This document shows, one piece after another, positions 16,427 to 26,780 of a stretch of 64,000 nucleotides of DNA (position 1 is the stretch's first letter; every line of letters begins with the position of its first letter). Origin of the DNA: Magnetococcales bacterium (lineage in GTDB: Bacteria; Pseudomonadota; Magnetococcia; Magnetococcales; Magnetaquicoccaceae); NCBI GenBank assembly GCA_015231755.1, contig JADGAZ010000021.1:1-64000 (forward strand). Reading direction: 5' to 3'. The translations under genes were made by a program, and so were the position numbers. The notes under the pieces are model-generated. The model had not been told where the DNA came from, searched no databases, and saw nothing but the letters and a program-made list of their open reading frames with translations.

Positions 16427-17413
16427 TTGACTGCATCATCCATTGGCGTGGTACTGACCCAACTGGGAACCCCCGACTCTCCGGAACCGGTAGCGGTACG
16501 ACGTTTTCTCAAAGAGTTTCTGGCCGACGAGCGGGTGGTGGACCTGCCGCGCTGGTTCTGGCTGCCTTTGCTGCATGGGGTGATCCTGCCGAAGCGCTCG
16601 CCGCAATCCGCCGCGTTGTATCGAAAGATCTGGCGCGACGATGGCGTTTCGCCCCTGTTGCATTACTCCCGCTCCGTGACCCGGAGAATCAGAACCCGAC
16701 TGGGTGACGACATCCGGGTGGAACTGGCCATGCGCTACGGTCAACCCAGCCTGGGCCAAGTTCTTCATACCATGGTCCAGGACGGAATCCAACGGATCCT
16801 GATCGTGCCGCTTTTCCCCCAATACTCCTCGGCGGCCACGGCCACCATCACCGATGCGGTATGCGAAGTCTTCGCGAAACAACGCTTTCAACCGGCACTG
16901 CGGTTCGCGCCTCCCTTTTTCGCCGATTCCGCCTACATTCAGGCCCTGGCCGACTCGATCCGGGCACGACTGGATCCGGCCACCCCTTTGGATTGGATTT
17001 TCTCGTTTCACGGACTGCCGCAACGCTTCGTGGACCAGGGCGATCCCTACGCCACGCAATGCGCCGAAACCGCGCGTCTGCTGGCCAAGGAATTGCATCT
17101 CCCGGAGGATCGATGGCAGATGGGATACCAATCCCGTTTCGGTCGCGAGCCATGGCTGCTGCCCGATACGGCGCAACTGCTCGTGAAACTCCCCCAGGAG
17201 GGCAAACGTCATCTGGCCGTGGTGTGTCCCGGTTTTGTCGCCGATTGCCTGGAAACCCTGGAAGAGATCGCGGTGCAGGGTCGGGAAAACTTCCTGAAGG
17301 CCGGCGGGGAAAGGTTCACCTATCTGCCCTGCCTGAACGATTCCCCCGTCTGGATAGATGGGCTGGGGGAACTGGTGAAGCGGGAGCTGTCGGGTTGGTT
17401 GCAGAAAAGCTGA
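16427..17413 (+). CDS. hemH: Ferrochelatase
   Basis: Inserts iron into protoporphyrin IX, the last step of haem synthesis; about 328 residues. Conserved parts are VVLTQLGTPDSP at the start, the catalytic His in IFSFHGLPQRF (about residue 190), and the CPGFVADCLETLEEI block with a catalytic Glu. The TTG at 16427 is chosen because AAGGA lies nine bases upstream and the family begins just before this motif. ATGs at 16316 and 16340 would add a non-conserved N-terminus. It is divergent from dsrN; haem is needed for DsrJ. Confidence 0.92.
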   Translation: MTASSIGVVLTQLGTPDSPEPVAVRRFLKEFLADERVVDLPRWFWLPLLHGVILPKRSPQSAALYRKIWRDDGVSPLLHYSRSVTRRIRTRLGDDIRVELAMRYGQPSLGQVLHTMVQDGIQRILIVPLFPQYSSAATATITDAVCEVFAKQRFQPALRFAPPFFADSAYIQALADSIRARLDPATPLDWIFSFHGLPQRFVDQGDPYATQCAETARLLAKELHLPEDRWQMGYQSRFGREPWLLPDTAQLLVKLPQEGKRHLAVVCPGFVADCLETLEEIAVQGRENFLKAGGERFTYLPCLNDSPVWIDGLGELVKRELSGWLQKS

Positions 17414-17514
17414 AAAAAATCCATTTCAAGAAACCTTGTCACACGGTATGATAACGTTACGCGCAACCTCGGATTCCGGGCCTGGGTCCGGATTTCACCA
17501 ATCAGGAACCGATC

Positions 17515-17988
17515 ATGAATAAGATACCCAAATTGCAGTCCCTGGATGAAGCCCAACTGCTCGTGGAAGAGCTGTACGAAAAGGTCCAGGATGCCACGGA
17601 AGAATTGAGACGGGCGGATGGGTTCAGCCGCAACAATGCCCAGGTGATCGAAAAACTGGCCATCTCCGCCCAGGAGATCGGACAGGCGGTCAAGATGATC
17701 AAAAACATCGCCGGTCAAACCAACATGCTGGCCTTGAACGCCGCCATCGAAGCCGCCGGCGCCGGCGAAGCGGGCAAGGGATTCGCGGTGGTGGCCAACG
17801 AAGTCAAGGATCTGGCGCGTCAGACCGCCGAGGCCACCAATCTGATCTCCAAAAAAATGGCCGACATCCTGAAAAATACCGCCGGCGCTTCGGACACGGC
17901 CCGGGAAATCACCGAAAGCATCGAAAAAATCCGTCGGGCCAACGACGAAATCATTCAGGTGACCCACGATTCCAGCGGCATGGGATAA
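17515..17988 (+). CDS. Minimal soluble chemoreceptor signalling domain
   Basis: A 157-residue protein consisting of little more than the methyl-accepting chemotaxis hairpin. The conserved tip is [20 protein letters not shown] followed by [15 protein letters not shown]. No membrane helix, Cache, PAS or HAMP domain is present. The region closely matches the tip of the large receptor at 21873-24713. The C-terminus stops shortly after the second helix, so methylation helices are short. It could be a soluble array component or the remnant of a longer receptor; the ATG and frame are clean. Confidence 0.8.
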   Translation: MNKIPKLQSLDEAQLLVEELYEKVQDATEELRRADGFSRNNAQVIEKLAISAQEIGQAVKMIKNIAGQTNMLALNAAIEAAGAGEAGKGFAVVANEVKDLARQTAEATNLISKKMADILKNTAGASDTAREITESIEKIRRANDEIIQVTHDSSGMG

Positions 17989-18033
17989 AAACCAACGCGA
18001 TTGCCGCAACAAGCGGGACATGGGAGATCCACC

Positions 18034-18582
18034 ATGGCTTTGCAACAGGCAGAAATCGAACAGATCATCACGCAACTGAAGCCCCAGATCACCCTCTGGT
18101 TGGCGGAGCGTGGCCCGGATCAGGCGTCGTACCTGTTTGAACGGGAGTTGCTCGAACGGATCGTGCGGGTCGAAGAGGCGCTCAAACATCAACGGGAATT
18201 GATGCAGCACAGCTTTGATCTGGCCAAAAACCAGTTTGATTTGATCCAGAAACAGATTCAACAGATTTCCGAGTACAACCGCTCTCAAGCCGAATTGATC
18301 GCCAAGCATATCGAGCAGGTGGACAAGCGTTTCGAGCAGATGGACAAACGCTTCGACCTGATTGACAAACGATTTGAACTGATCGAGAAACGTTTCGAGC
18401 AGGTGGAGAAACGTTTCGAGCAGGTGGACAAACGCTTCGAGCAGATGGACAAGCGCTTCGAGCAGGTGGATCGACGGCTGGAGATGCTCACCCAGCGCAT
18501 CGATCGCTTCATGATGTGGTCATTCGGTTTCACCATCACCGTGGCGGGGATGGTGATCACCGTGTTGAAGGTTTGGCACTGA
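18034..18582 (+). CDS. Heptad-repeat coiled-coil protein with C-terminal membrane helix
   Basis: A 182-residue protein with no recognised catalytic domain. Residues about 90-160 are tandem heptads of the type KRFEQVD/KRFEQMD, predicting a long coiled coil. The last 25 residues (WSFGFTITVAGMVITVLKVW) form one membrane helix, so it is probably tail-anchored with the rod in the cytoplasm. Similar repeat proteins are common near mobile or chemosensory genes, with unknown function. The ATG at 18034 follows GGGAGATCCACC. Confidence 0.75.
   Translation: MALQQAEIEQIITQLKPQITLWLAERGPDQASYLFERELLERIVRVEEALKHQRELMQHSFDLAKNQFDLIQKQIQQISEYNRSQAELIAKHIEQVDKRFEQMDKRFDLIDKRFELIEKRFEQVEKRFEQVDKRFEQMDKRFEQVDRRLEMLTQRIDRFMMWSFGFTITVAGMVITVLKVWH
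18325..18471 (+). repeat. Seven tandem 21-bp units encoding heptads
   Basis: Seven imperfect in-frame copies of a 21-base unit (consensus AAACGNTTCGAGCAGNTGGAC) encode KRFEQVD-like heptads. Copies differ mainly at third positions and at the two central codons. Such arrays can change copy number by slippage while keeping the frame. Confidence 0.9.
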
Positions 18583-18601
18583 CCCGAACAAAAGGCCAAG
18601 G

Positions 18602-19795
18602 TCAATCCGCGTGCCGCTGTTCCGATCCCGCCAGCCAGCCTTCTCCATAGGTCGTCCGGATATACTCCTCCGTGGGCCGCAACCCCATGCCGAAAAGAAT
18701 CCGATCCCGTTCGGCCAGGGGACGCAGATCCTTGTCCTCCGAAACCCGACGCCACACTTTCGGCAACCGTGCGTCGGGAAAATTCCACTGCATCAACCAG
18801 GAAACCACACTCCGGTTGAAGCTGTCACAGATCAGATCCGCGTCCGCCTTCACCACCTCGTTGCGTACATGCTTGTGGACATCGGCCTTGTATTGTCCGC
18901 CTCCGGCATCGGTGGTCATGGTTTGGGATAATGTCACCTTGGCGATGGCGGCGTTCATGCGGTCGAGAAAACTTTCGTAGCTCACCTGCCCTCCCCGGGA
19001 AGACTCGATCAGTTCCACCTTCATGCCTTCGGGCACGATAATCCCGGAATCGGTCTGAATCGCCCGCAAGGCCGACAGCAAACGCCTTTTTTCCTCTTCG
19101 GTGGCGTTGGGGGGATAACTGCCCATGGCGGTGGGCATGCCGAACTTGTCCATGAAGATCAACCAGAGCTTTAGACCGTTGCGCTTGAAAAAGACCGGCC
19201 AATACAGCCAATGGGCCAAACCCAGCCCGTAAGGTTCATCGTCGTTGTCAGCACCGGCGTGGAAATGCCAAAATTTGCGGGCCGGAACCGGTTCGCCATT
19301 GGGATTTTCACTGGTCACCAGCAAAGGGCGGCCCGACAGATCAAAGGTGAAGCGACGCTGTTTGCGTACCTTGATCGCCTCCAGGGTAACAAGGGAGCCA
19401 TCCCGTCCCCACAGACACTCCGCCACCGCGTAACCATAAAAGACACCATGCAGCATCTTGTCAGTCACCCCATCCCAGCCGATGTGGTGCAACGCCTCCA
19501 ACAGAAAATCCGCCGCCATGCGACTGGCCCGGTCCGGCCCACCGGCCCGCACCCCCCACTCCGCCGAGGTGACCGCCATGCGGCGCTGCTGGAAGGTGGA
19601 AGCCACCTGATCGTCCCGCAACACCTCTTCATAGATGGCGTAATCCCCGCCCCGGTCCCGCAATACCGCATCCTGGGGCAGCAGGGTATTCATCATGCCG
19701 CCGAAATTGCGGGTGAGGTCGCGCCCGTCTCCGGAGACGGCCACCTCGCGAAAATGGGGATTGACCGGCTTGCAATGCGCCTTGACCTTGGCCAT
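18602..19795 (-). CDS. Mu gp29-like phage portal protein (DUF935), orphan
   Basis: A 397-residue protein of the DUF935 family, the portal through which Mu-type phages package DNA. Typical features are an N-terminal YEEVLRDDQVASTFQQRR segment, the W-rich FWHFHAGADNDDEPYGLG region, FKRNGLKLWLIFMDKFGMP, and the C-terminal RPTEEYIRTTYGEGW. The ATG at 19795 has GAGGAGG eleven bases upstream. No terminase, head or tail gene lies next to it; the neighbours are recQ and a coiled-coil gene. It looks full-length, so it is either a phage relic or a retained gene. Confidence 0.85.
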   Translation of the reverse strand: MAKVKAHCKPVNPHFREVAVSGDGRDLTRNFGGMMNTLLPQDAVLRDRGGDYAIYEEVLRDDQVASTFQQRRMAVTSAEWGVRAGGPDRASRMAADFLLEALHHIGWDGVTDKMLHGVFYGYAVAECLWGRDGSLVTLEAIKVRKQRRFTFDLSGRPLLVTSENPNGEPVPARKFWHFHAGADNDDEPYGLGLAHWLYWPVFFKRNGLKLWLIFMDKFGMPTAMGSYPPNATEEEKRRLLSALRAIQTDSGIIVPEGMKVELIESSRGGQVSYESFLDRMNAAIAKVTLSQTMTTDAGGGQYKADVHKHVRNEVVKADADLICDSFNRSVVSWLMQWNFPDARLPKVWRRVSEDKDLRPLAERDRILFGMGLRPTEEYIRTTYGEGWLAGSEQRHAD

Positions 19796-19910
19796 GGGAC
19801 AAAAAACCTCCTCGGATTGATTGAGAGCCAACAAGAATGGGGACAACCTGAAACGACACGGTAGTCCGATCCGGGTTCAATCAACAGATGAAGTCCTGCC
19901 GCGATGCTCT

Positions 19911-21731
19911 TCAAGGTGGATAGGGTTGGCCGGTGCGCAGCACACCCAGAAAAATCTCGCCATAACGTTCCAGTTTGCGGGATCCCACGCCGGGAATCCG
20001 TTCCATTTCGGTCAAGGTTGCGGGTCTGGAATCGATCATCCCCTGCAAGGTGGCATCCTGGAAAATAATGAAGGGCGCCACCTGCTGCTCTTTGGCCAGA
20101 TGGCTCCGGGTGGCCTTGAGGGCGCGCATCAACGGTTCATCCGCCGCGGAGGTCTCGAATCCCCGTTCCCGGCGCGCCCGACGTTCCCGACCCGGCTTGG
20201 GTTCATCCGGATCCAGACGCAGCAACACGCTCCGCTCCCCCCGCAATACCGGACGACACGCTTCCGCCAGGCCCAGTCCGCCAAATCCGGTCACATCCAC
20301 CGTCACCAACCCCCTGGCCACCAGTTGACGAAACACCGAACGCCACGAAGCGGCACTCCGGTCCGCCCCCATGCCGAAAACCTGCAACGTGTGATGCTGA
20401 AACGATAAAACCCGTTCGGTCTTTTGTCCCCGCAGCACATCCACCAGATAATGCACGCCAAAGCGCTGACCCGTCCGATAAATGCAGGACAAGGCCATGC
20501 GGGCCTGTTCGGTGCCATCCCAGGTGGGGATCGGTTCCAGACAGGTGTCGCAATTGCCGCAGGGAGCCTCCATGGTTTCGCCAAGATGCCGCAGCAGAAT
20601 GCCCCGGCGACAATCCACGCTTTCGCACAAACCGAGCAGGGCTTCCAGTTTGTGATGCTCGATCCGACGGAACTCCTCTTCGGCTTGCGAATTCTCGATG
20701 AAGCGCCGCAACAAGACCACATCATCCATGCCATAGGTCATGAAGGCATCCGCCGGCAATCCATCCCGTCCGGCGCGCCCGGTCTCTTGATAATAGGATT
20801 CAACGCTTTTGGGCAAATCCAAATGGGCCACGAAACGCACATCGGGTTTGTCGATCCCCATGCCGAAGGCGATGGTGGCCACCATCACGATGCCTTCTTC
20901 GTTCAAGAAACGGTCCTGATGTTTCTGTCGAATCTCCGGATCCAGCCCCGCATGATAGGGCAAGGCCCGAATTCCCCGTTTCACCAGCCAGGAGGCGGTC
21001 TCTTCGACACTCTTGCGGGTGAGACGATAGACGATGCCTGCGTTGCCCGCGTGTTCGGCGCGCAAAAATTCATGCAACTGGTCGTGGGGCTGATTTTTGA
21101 TGGTAATCCGGTAACGAATATTGGGACGGTCGAATCCGCCGACAAACACTCTTGAATCGTCCAGCCGCAGCCGTTTGATGATTTCAAGACGGGTGGGCGG
21201 ATCGGCGGTGGCGGTGAGCGCCACCCGGGGAACTCCCGGAAACCGTTCCTTGAGAATCCCCAATCCTAAATAATCGGCACGGAAATCGTGTCCCCATTGG
21301 GAGACGCAATGGGCCTCGTCGATGGCCAGCAAGGCGAGCGGTTTACGACTCAGCCACTCCAGGGTATGGGGAGTCAACAGCCGTTCCGGAGAGACGTAAA
21401 GCAGATTCAACACCCCTTCGTCCACCTGCCGGATCACCGCGCCGGCCTCCCCCGGCGCCAGATTGGAGTGCAAACCCGCAGCCGCGATCCCCAATTGACG
21501 CAAAGCCGCCACCTGATCCCGCATCAAGGCGATCAGGGGAGAGACCACCACAGCCAAACCCGGACGCAACAGCGCCGGAATCTGGTAACACAAGGATTTG
21601 CCCCCACCGGTGGGCATCAGCACCAGGGCATCCCCGCCTGCGAGCAGGTGCGCCACCACCGCTTCCTGGTCGCCACGAAAAAAAGGATATCCAAATACCC
21701 GTCGTAACAGGTTCAATGCTGTACTGGCCAT
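19911..21731 (-). CDS. recQ: ATP-dependent DNA helicase RecQ
   Basis: A 3'-5' helicase for recombination and replication repair; 606 residues. Seen in order: Walker [17 protein letters not shown] (about 40), DEAH box [15 protein letters not shown], helicase C-terminal motif with [12 protein letters not shown], zinc-binding cysteines ([11 protein letters not shown] and CGNCDTCL), a winged-helix RQC segment and a C-terminal HRDC domain ([18 protein letters not shown]). The ATG at 21731 is chosen because the family starts just there. The frame is open for about 3 kb further upstream, but only as the antisense of the neighbouring receptor gene. Confidence 0.95.
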   Translation of the reverse strand: MASTALNLLRRVFGYPFFRGDQEAVVAHLLAGGDALVLMPTGGGKSLCYQIPALLRPGLAVVVSPLIALMRDQVAALRQLGIAAAGLHSNLAPGEAGAVIRQVDEGVLNLLYVSPERLLTPHTLEWLSRKPLALLAIDEAHCVSQWGHDFRADYLGLGILKERFPGVPRVALTATADPPTRLEIIKRLRLDDSRVFVGGFDRPNIRYRITIKNQPHDQLHEFLRAEHAGNAGIVYRLTRKSVEETASWLVKRGIRALPYHAGLDPEIRQKHQDRFLNEEGIVMVATIAFGMGIDKPDVRFVAHLDLPKSVESYYQETGRAGRDGLPADAFMTYGMDDVVLLRRFIENSQAEEEFRRIEHHKLEALLGLCESVDCRRGILLRHLGETMEAPCGNCDTCLEPIPTWDGTEQARMALSCIYRTGQRFGVHYLVDVLRGQKTERVLSFQHHTLQVFGMGADRSAASWRSVFRQLVARGLVTVDVTGFGGLGLAEACRPVLRGERSVLLRLDPDEPKPGRERRARRERGFETSAADEPLMRALKATRSHLAKEQQVAPFIIFQDATLQGMIDSRPATLTEMERIPGVGSRKLERYGEIFLGVLRTGQPYPP

Positions 21732-21872
21732 TGAGGCGCCATTCTCACAAACCATAGGGTCAGACGGGTGGTAATTTTCCATAATTGCGCCAAATGCCCT
21801 TCCGGTGCAGTGTGGATTCAGAGTATGATTTTGACGACATGCTTCACTTTCAATCGCAAAAAGGCAAGCCTT

Positions 21873-24713
21873 ATGAATGCACCACCCCGCTCCAGATCTC
21901 TTTCGATTGCGTTCATCGCCCGGTTGAGTCTCCAGAAACGTATTGCCTTGATCCAGATTCTGGCGATTTTGGGCATTCTCATCACCGGTGTCGTGACTCT
22001 GCACGCTAAAAAAGCGGGCATGTTGGAGGACCGTCAACTCAAAACCCGCAATCTGGTGGAGTCCGCCCACCATGTGCTTGGATACTTCCACGCCAGACAG
22101 ACCAGCGGAGAGTTGACCCAGATCCAGGCCCAGGAGGGGGCCAAGGCCGTGATCCGGGCCATGCGCTATAGCGAGAACAATGCGGATTATTTCTGGATCA
22201 ATGACATGATCCCGAAAATGATCATGCATCCGATCAAAACGGAACTCGAAGGCAAGGACATGTCGGAGGTCAAGGACGCCAACGGCAAAAAATATTTCCT
22301 CTCTTTTGTCGAAGAGGTCCAGAAGAGCGGTGCCGGATTTGTCGATTATTATTGGAGCCGGAATAACGATCAGCAAAATCCCGTACCCAAGCTCTCCTAC
22401 GTCATGGGATTCAAACCCTGGGGCTGGATCGTTGGCACGGGCATCTACATCGACGATGTCAACAAGACCTTCATGGGTGACCTGATCCTGCTGGTGGAGG
22501 AGATGCTGTTGAGCGCCCTGATTCTGATGGCGCTTTCCTTCCTGATTTCCAAAACCATCCTGCATCAAGTTGGCGGCGACATCCATAAAGTGGAAGAGAC
22601 CGTGCGCCGCCTGGCCGAAGGAGACATGAGCGTCCGCGTCTCCGCCAGAAATACCGAAACCACAGGCATCGCCCTGGCGGTCAACCGTCTGGCCGACCGG
22701 CTGGAACGGATCATGAGAATCATCAATCTCCACTCCGGCGGCATCACCGCCTGTGTGAGCGAACTGATCAAAATCCGCGATCAGATCGGAGACGACGCCC
22801 AAAGCTCGCAACGCATCGTCTCCGGGGTTTCCGAGAAAAATACCCTGTTGGCCCAGGAGGTCAACACCATCATCCAATCCATCGGCGAATCCACCGAAAG
22901 CGTCAACGCCATCGCCCATTCCGCCGAGGAGGTTTCCAACAACATCATCACCATCGCCGCCGGAGCCGAAGAAGCCAGCGCCAACATCGCCACCATGGCC
23001 TCGGCGGCGGATGAAATCACCACCAATCTGGACGCGGTCAACCAGAGTCTTTTCAAGGTGGATCAGTCGGTCAAGAATGTGGCCGCCTCCATCGACAACA
23101 TCACCTCGGCCCTGGAAGAGATCAATCGCCGCTGCCAAAGCGCCAGCGCCGAATCGGAAACCGCCCACACCAACGCCCTGGATGTGCGGGAGGTGATGAA
23201 TCGCCTGTCGGCCTCGGCCCAGGAGATCGGTGACGTGGTGGACATCATCAACAACATCGCCGAACAAACCAACATGCTGGCCCTGAACGCCTCCATCGAA
23301 GCCGCCGGAGCCGGGGACGCGGGCAAGGGATTCGCGGTGGTGGCCAATGAAGTCAAGGAGTTGGCCAGACAAACCTCCGAGGCCACCCGGTTGATTTCGG
23401 AAAAGATCAACCGGATCCAGGGCAATACCCGTGAAGCCACCGAGGCCAATACCAGCGTGGCGGGCAGTATCGACCGCATCAACGAGGCCAACCGGGAGAT
23501 CACCGAGTCGGTGGAGGTCCAATCCGAGGCCATGGTGACCATTTCCAACGCCATGGACGATGTGGCCAAGGCAGCCGGTGAGGTCACCCGCAATGCCCTG
23601 GAACTGGGAACCGCCGCCCAGGAGGTGGCACGCGCCGCCCAGGAAGCCGCCGCAGGCACCGGAGAGGTGGCCAGATCCGCCTCGGCGGTGGCGGTGGCCG
23701 CCGAATCCATGGCGGAAAAAACCCGCCATGCCCAGGTGCTCTCCAACAACATCACCAGTTCCACCCAGGCCACCGTGGACGCCACCTCCGTGGTGCAGGA
23801 AAAAATGCACGAAGCCTCCTCCGTGGTGGCCATGACCCGGGGATCCTCCACCCAGTTCAGCCGCATGGGCGAAGTGTTGCAGGACATGTGCGGCGCCTTG
23901 TACGCCGCACAGGCCGAAGCCGATCTGGGCAATCCCCTGTTCGACATGCGCGCCACCAAGGGATACTTTCTCAAATGGCACAGCAGCATGGAACAAGCCA
24001 TCCCCGGTCGGATCAAATTCTCCCAGGCCGAATGGCCCAAACCCGAAGAGTCCCCGCTGCACCCCTGGATTCAGGCCACGATCAACACCCCTTACGGCAA
24101 GACCCCTCACTTTGAAGAGATGCATCGTGTCCACGGCCAAATCTTTGCCAAGGCCGCCGAAACCCTGCAATGGATTCAAAAAGTGCCGGAAAATGGACCC
24201 GAAAAGGCGGATCAACGCCTGCTGGAGTATCTGTCCAAGGTCAGAAAACTCTTTACCCTGCTGGATATCCTCTATCTGGAAAACGGCAAGGAGATCACCG
24301 AAGACGTGGAGTTCTTCCCCTGGACCGACGACCTCAATACCGGCATTCCGGAGATCGACGACGACCACAAGAAGCTTGTGGTCATGGTCAACCAGATCCA
24401 CAAACTCCTCAAAGAGAGCGCAGGCCGGGAAGAGGTCTCCAAAATCATTACCGAACTGGCGGATTACACCCATTTCCACTTTGCCCGGGAAGAGAAACTC
24501 TTCGAGAAACATCACTATCCGGACACCCCGGCACACAAAGAAAAACATGTCAAGTTGTTGGACGAAGTCAGCGACTTGGTGAAAAAATTCCAGGCCGGTG
24601 ACTTCGCCGCGCCCATGGACCTGTTGACCCTGGCCAAGTCCTGGCTGATCCACCACATCATCCGGACCGATATGCTGTATGTCCAGTATTTCAAGCAGAA
24701 AGGGGTCATCTGA
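21873..24713 (+). CDS. Cache-HAMP-MCP receptor with C-terminal bacteriohemerythrin
   Basis: A 946-residue transmembrane chemoreceptor, probably sensing oxygen or redox state. Order: TM1 (about 25-45); an extracytoplasmic single Cache domain ([17 protein letters not shown]); TM2 (about 200); HAMP; a long signalling domain with tip [20 protein letters not shown]; a CZB-like helical block (about 690-790); and a hemerythrin domain (about 815-946) with the iron-binding series [20 protein letters not shown] and HHIIRTD. The CZB-like block keeps WHSSMEQAI and a late His but has no Cys at the expected position. The ATG at 21873 follows AAAAGG. It is divergent from recQ. Confidence 0.92.
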   Translation: MNAPPRSRSLSIAFIARLSLQKRIALIQILAILGILITGVVTLHAKKAGMLEDRQLKTRNLVESAHHVLGYFHARQTSGELTQIQAQEGAKAVIRAMRYSENNADYFWINDMIPKMIMHPIKTELEGKDMSEVKDANGKKYFLSFVEEVQKSGAGFVDYYWSRNNDQQNPVPKLSYVMGFKPWGWIVGTGIYIDDVNKTFMGDLILLVEEMLLSALILMALSFLISKTILHQVGGDIHKVEETVRRLAEGDMSVRVSARNTETTGIALAVNRLADRLERIMRIINLHSGGITACVSELIKIRDQIGDDAQSSQRIVSGVSEKNTLLAQEVNTIIQSIGESTESVNAIAHSAEEVSNNIITIAAGAEEASANIATMASAADEITTNLDAVNQSLFKVDQSVKNVAASIDNITSALEEINRRCQSASAESETAHTNALDVREVMNRLSASAQEIGDVVDIINNIAEQTNMLALNASIEAAGAGDAGKGFAVVANEVKELARQTSEATRLISEKINRIQGNTREATEANTSVAGSIDRINEANREITESVEVQSEAMVTISNAMDDVAKAAGEVTRNALELGTAAQEVARAAQEAAAGTGEVARSASAVAVAAESMAEKTRHAQVLSNNITSSTQATVDATSVVQEKMHEASSVVAMTRGSSTQFSRMGEVLQDMCGALYAAQAEADLGNPLFDMRATKGYFLKWHSSMEQAIPGRIKFSQAEWPKPEESPLHPWIQATINTPYGKTPHFEEMHRVHGQIFAKAAETLQWIQKVPENGPEKADQRLLEYLSKVRKLFTLLDILYLENGKEITEDVEFFPWTDDLNTGIPEIDDDHKKLVVMVNQIHKLLKESAGREEVSKIITELADYTHFHFAREEKLFEKHHYPDTPAHKEKHVKLLDEVSDLVKKFQAGDFAAPMDLLTLAKSWLIHHIIRTDMLYVQYFKQKGVI

Positions 24714-24724
24714 CCCAAAACCCG

Positions 24725-24783
24725 AAAGGGCCAGGAGATCAAACGAGCCGGGTTTCACCCCCGGCATGATCCCCTGGCCCTTT
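24725..24783. terminator. Long hairpin between convergent genes (bidirectional terminator)
   Basis: Perfect 11-bp outer arms AAAGGGCCAGG and CCTGGCCCTTT enclose a second hairpin GCCGGG/CCCGGC. It sits between the receptor stop (24713) and the convergent gene ending at 24829. U-tracts are short on both strands, so it may act in both directions with modest strength. Confidence 0.6.
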
Positions 24784-24828
24784 AAAGCCGATCATCCTCT
24801 TCTGTCTTGTTCTGTCACGATTCTTTAG

Positions 24829-25374
24829 TCACGCCACTCCTGTCGCAATCTCCGCCAGTTCCAACGATTCCCGATAGTGGACAAATCGCTCATCCAGCCA
24901 CAGGTTCAAACCCACGGCCCATTCCAGATTTTCAGGCCGCTTCTCGATCTCCCCGTGAACCCGCTGCACCACATGCAAGGCGACACTCATGAAGCCATCC
25001 TCGGCGAAGGTGTCGGAGATGAGCTGGAAGAAGGTCAGATCGTTGAACAATCCTTCCAACCGACGCCGGTTCATGCCCGGCAATGCGGGTGTCAAGCGTT
25101 CCAGGGCCGCGGAAAACAACTGGGTATGATGGGGATGGGTGGCGAGTACGGCCTGTTTCCAGGCGAAGGCCAGCATGGGGCGGTAATGACGCTCCAGGCT
25201 TTGGCGTTTGAGCAGTTGATGGGGTTTCAGGTCGAGCAAGGCATAACAGGATTCGTCCGGTTGGATGGCCAGATCCCGCAACAGCACCCCCATCAAATCC
25301 TGGATCGTACGCCGTTTGCGTCGTTGCAGATTGCCGTTCCATTCCGCTTCCAGCGCGGCTGGAGTCATGGTCAT
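24829..25374 (-). CDS. Hypothetical protein downstream of spmAB
   Basis: A 181-residue soluble protein that I do not recognise. It is mostly helical, basic near the N-terminus (LQRRKRRTIQDLMGVL) and contains no signal peptide or membrane helix. The ATG at 25374 overlaps the spmAB stop by four bases (ATGA), so it is translationally coupled to that membrane protein. The frame remains open upstream, but only as antisense/alternate-frame sequence over spmAB. Confidence 0.72.
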   Translation of the reverse strand: MTMTPAALEAEWNGNLQRRKRRTIQDLMGVLLRDLAIQPDESCYALLDLKPHQLLKRQSLERHYRPMLAFAWKQAVLATHPHHTQLFSAALERLTPALPGMNRRRLEGLFNDLTFFQLISDTFAEDGFMSVALHVVQRVHGEIEKRPENLEWAVGLNLWLDERFVHYRESLELAEIATGVA

Positions 25375-26678
25375 GGGGCGCCTCCTCCATACAGCCAGGA
25401 ACAGATGAACACCGCCGCCACCACCCCCGCCAGATCGCCGATCAAGGCCGCAGCCAGGGTATGACGGACCCGACGGATACGAATGGCGCCATAATAGACC
25501 GCCAGAATGTAAAAAGTGGTTTCGGAGGAGCCTTGCAAGGTACTGGTCAACATGCCCACATACCCATCCGGACCGATGGCGGGATTTTGCAGCAAGGTGG
25601 CCAGAAATCCCTGGGCTCCGGAACCCGACAAAGGCCGCAACAAGGCCATGGTCAAGGCATCGGCGGGCAGGCCGACCTGAGCGGTCCACGGCCCCACCAG
25701 ACCCGTCAGATATCCCAACGCGCCGCTGGATTTGAACATGCCGACCGCCACCAAAATGGCCACCAGATAGGGAATGATGCGCACCCCCACCTCGAAGCCC
25801 TCCCGCGCCCCTTCCACGAACACCTCGTAGACCCGCACCCCGCGCACGAAACCGAATCCCAACATGCCCAGCATCAGGGTGGGCAGCACCCACGGGGAGA
25901 TGGTACGACCATACAAGATGGTCACCGGGATCAAGCCAATCAGCACCAACAGGGCCGTTGTGGAGACCCAGGGGGGATACCCCCGCCCCACCACAGCCGG
26001 TCCATCAGCTTCCGGGATGACGGCAGCCCCGCCACTGACCATGGAGTCGGCAGTCTCAGCGCCGGAGTGGGCGGCAAAGAAACGTTGCAAAAACTTGGCG
26101 CTCATGATGGCCACGGAGGTGGAAAAAAAGGTGGCGAACAGGGTGGTGGAAAGAATGGCCGCAGGGTCCGCAGAACCCACCGAGGCCCGCAGGGCGATCA
26201 CGCTGGTGGGAACCAGGGTGACACTGGAGGTGTTGATGGCCAGAAACAAGGCCATGGCATTGGTGGCGGTGCCGGGATTGGGATTGAGGCGATCCAGCTC
26301 CTTCATGGCCCGGATGCCGAAGGGGGTGGCGGCGTTGCCCAGTCCCAGGGCGTTGGCCGACAGATTGAGAATCATCGCCCCCATGGCGGGATGGTCCGCC
26401 GGCACCTCCGGGAAGATTCGAATCATCAAGGGACGGATCAGCCGGGCCAGCACCACCAGCAATCCCCCCTCCTCGGCCACCTTCATCAGACCAAGAAACA
26501 GCGCCATCACCCCCACCATGCCGATGGAGAGGGTCACCGATCCATTGGCGGCCTCCACCATGCCATTGGTCAAAGCCTGCATGGGGGAGTCCCCGGATCC
26601 CGTGGGGATCCACAACCACTCCCGAACCGCCGTCACCCCGAAGGCTGTGGCGACCAGAATAAAAAAGAAGAGATTCAT
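25371..26678 (-). CDS. SpmA-SpmB fusion membrane protein (nucleoside-recognition/gate family)
   Basis: A 435-residue polytopic protein that joins SpmA-like and SpmB-like halves, each with a 'Gate' nucleoside-recognition domain. The first half has NLSANALGLGNAATPFG, the second RPLSGSGAQGFLATLL and GSSETTFYILAVYYGA, both diagnostic for this family. In spore formers SpmA/SpmB affect core dehydration, but they are widespread in non-sporulating bacteria, where the function is unknown and transport is suspected. The start is at the hydrophobic MNLFFFILVATAFG. The next gene is overlapped and likely functionally linked. Confidence 0.88.
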   Translation of the reverse strand: MNLFFFILVATAFGVTAVREWLWIPTGSGDSPMQALTNGMVEAANGSVTLSIGMVGVMALFLGLMKVAEEGGLLVVLARLIRPLMIRIFPEVPADHPAMGAMILNLSANALGLGNAATPFGIRAMKELDRLNPNPGTATNAMALFLAINTSSVTLVPTSVIALRASVGSADPAAILSTTLFATFFSTSVAIMSAKFLQRFFAAHSGAETADSMVSGGAAVIPEADGPAVVGRGYPPWVSTTALLVLIGLIPVTILYGRTISPWVLPTLMLGMLGFGFVRGVRVYEVFVEGAREGFEVGVRIIPYLVAILVAVGMFKSSGALGYLTGLVGPWTAQVGLPADALTMALLRPLSGSGAQGFLATLLQNPAIGPDGYVGMLTSTLQGSSETTFYILAVYYGAIRIRRVRHTLAAALIGDLAGVVAAVFICSWLYGGGAP

Positions 26679-26780
26679 GCGACGTCAGACCGCGTTCTCA
26701 TGGGAATGCTGGATGCATGCGGAACTGCACCCCCTGGACGCCACCAGGAGGATGAACCCCCTGGTGCCGCCGGGATGGGG

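Noticed and set aside
18325-18471. 21-bp repeats as iterons or CRISPR
   Set aside because: No unique spacers; the period is exactly seven codons inside a coiled-coil gene.
21782-24767. Open frame extending recQ about 3 kb upstream on the minus strand
   Set aside because: It is the antisense of the chemoreceptor gene, with low-complexity Gly/His content; RecQ homology starts at 21731.
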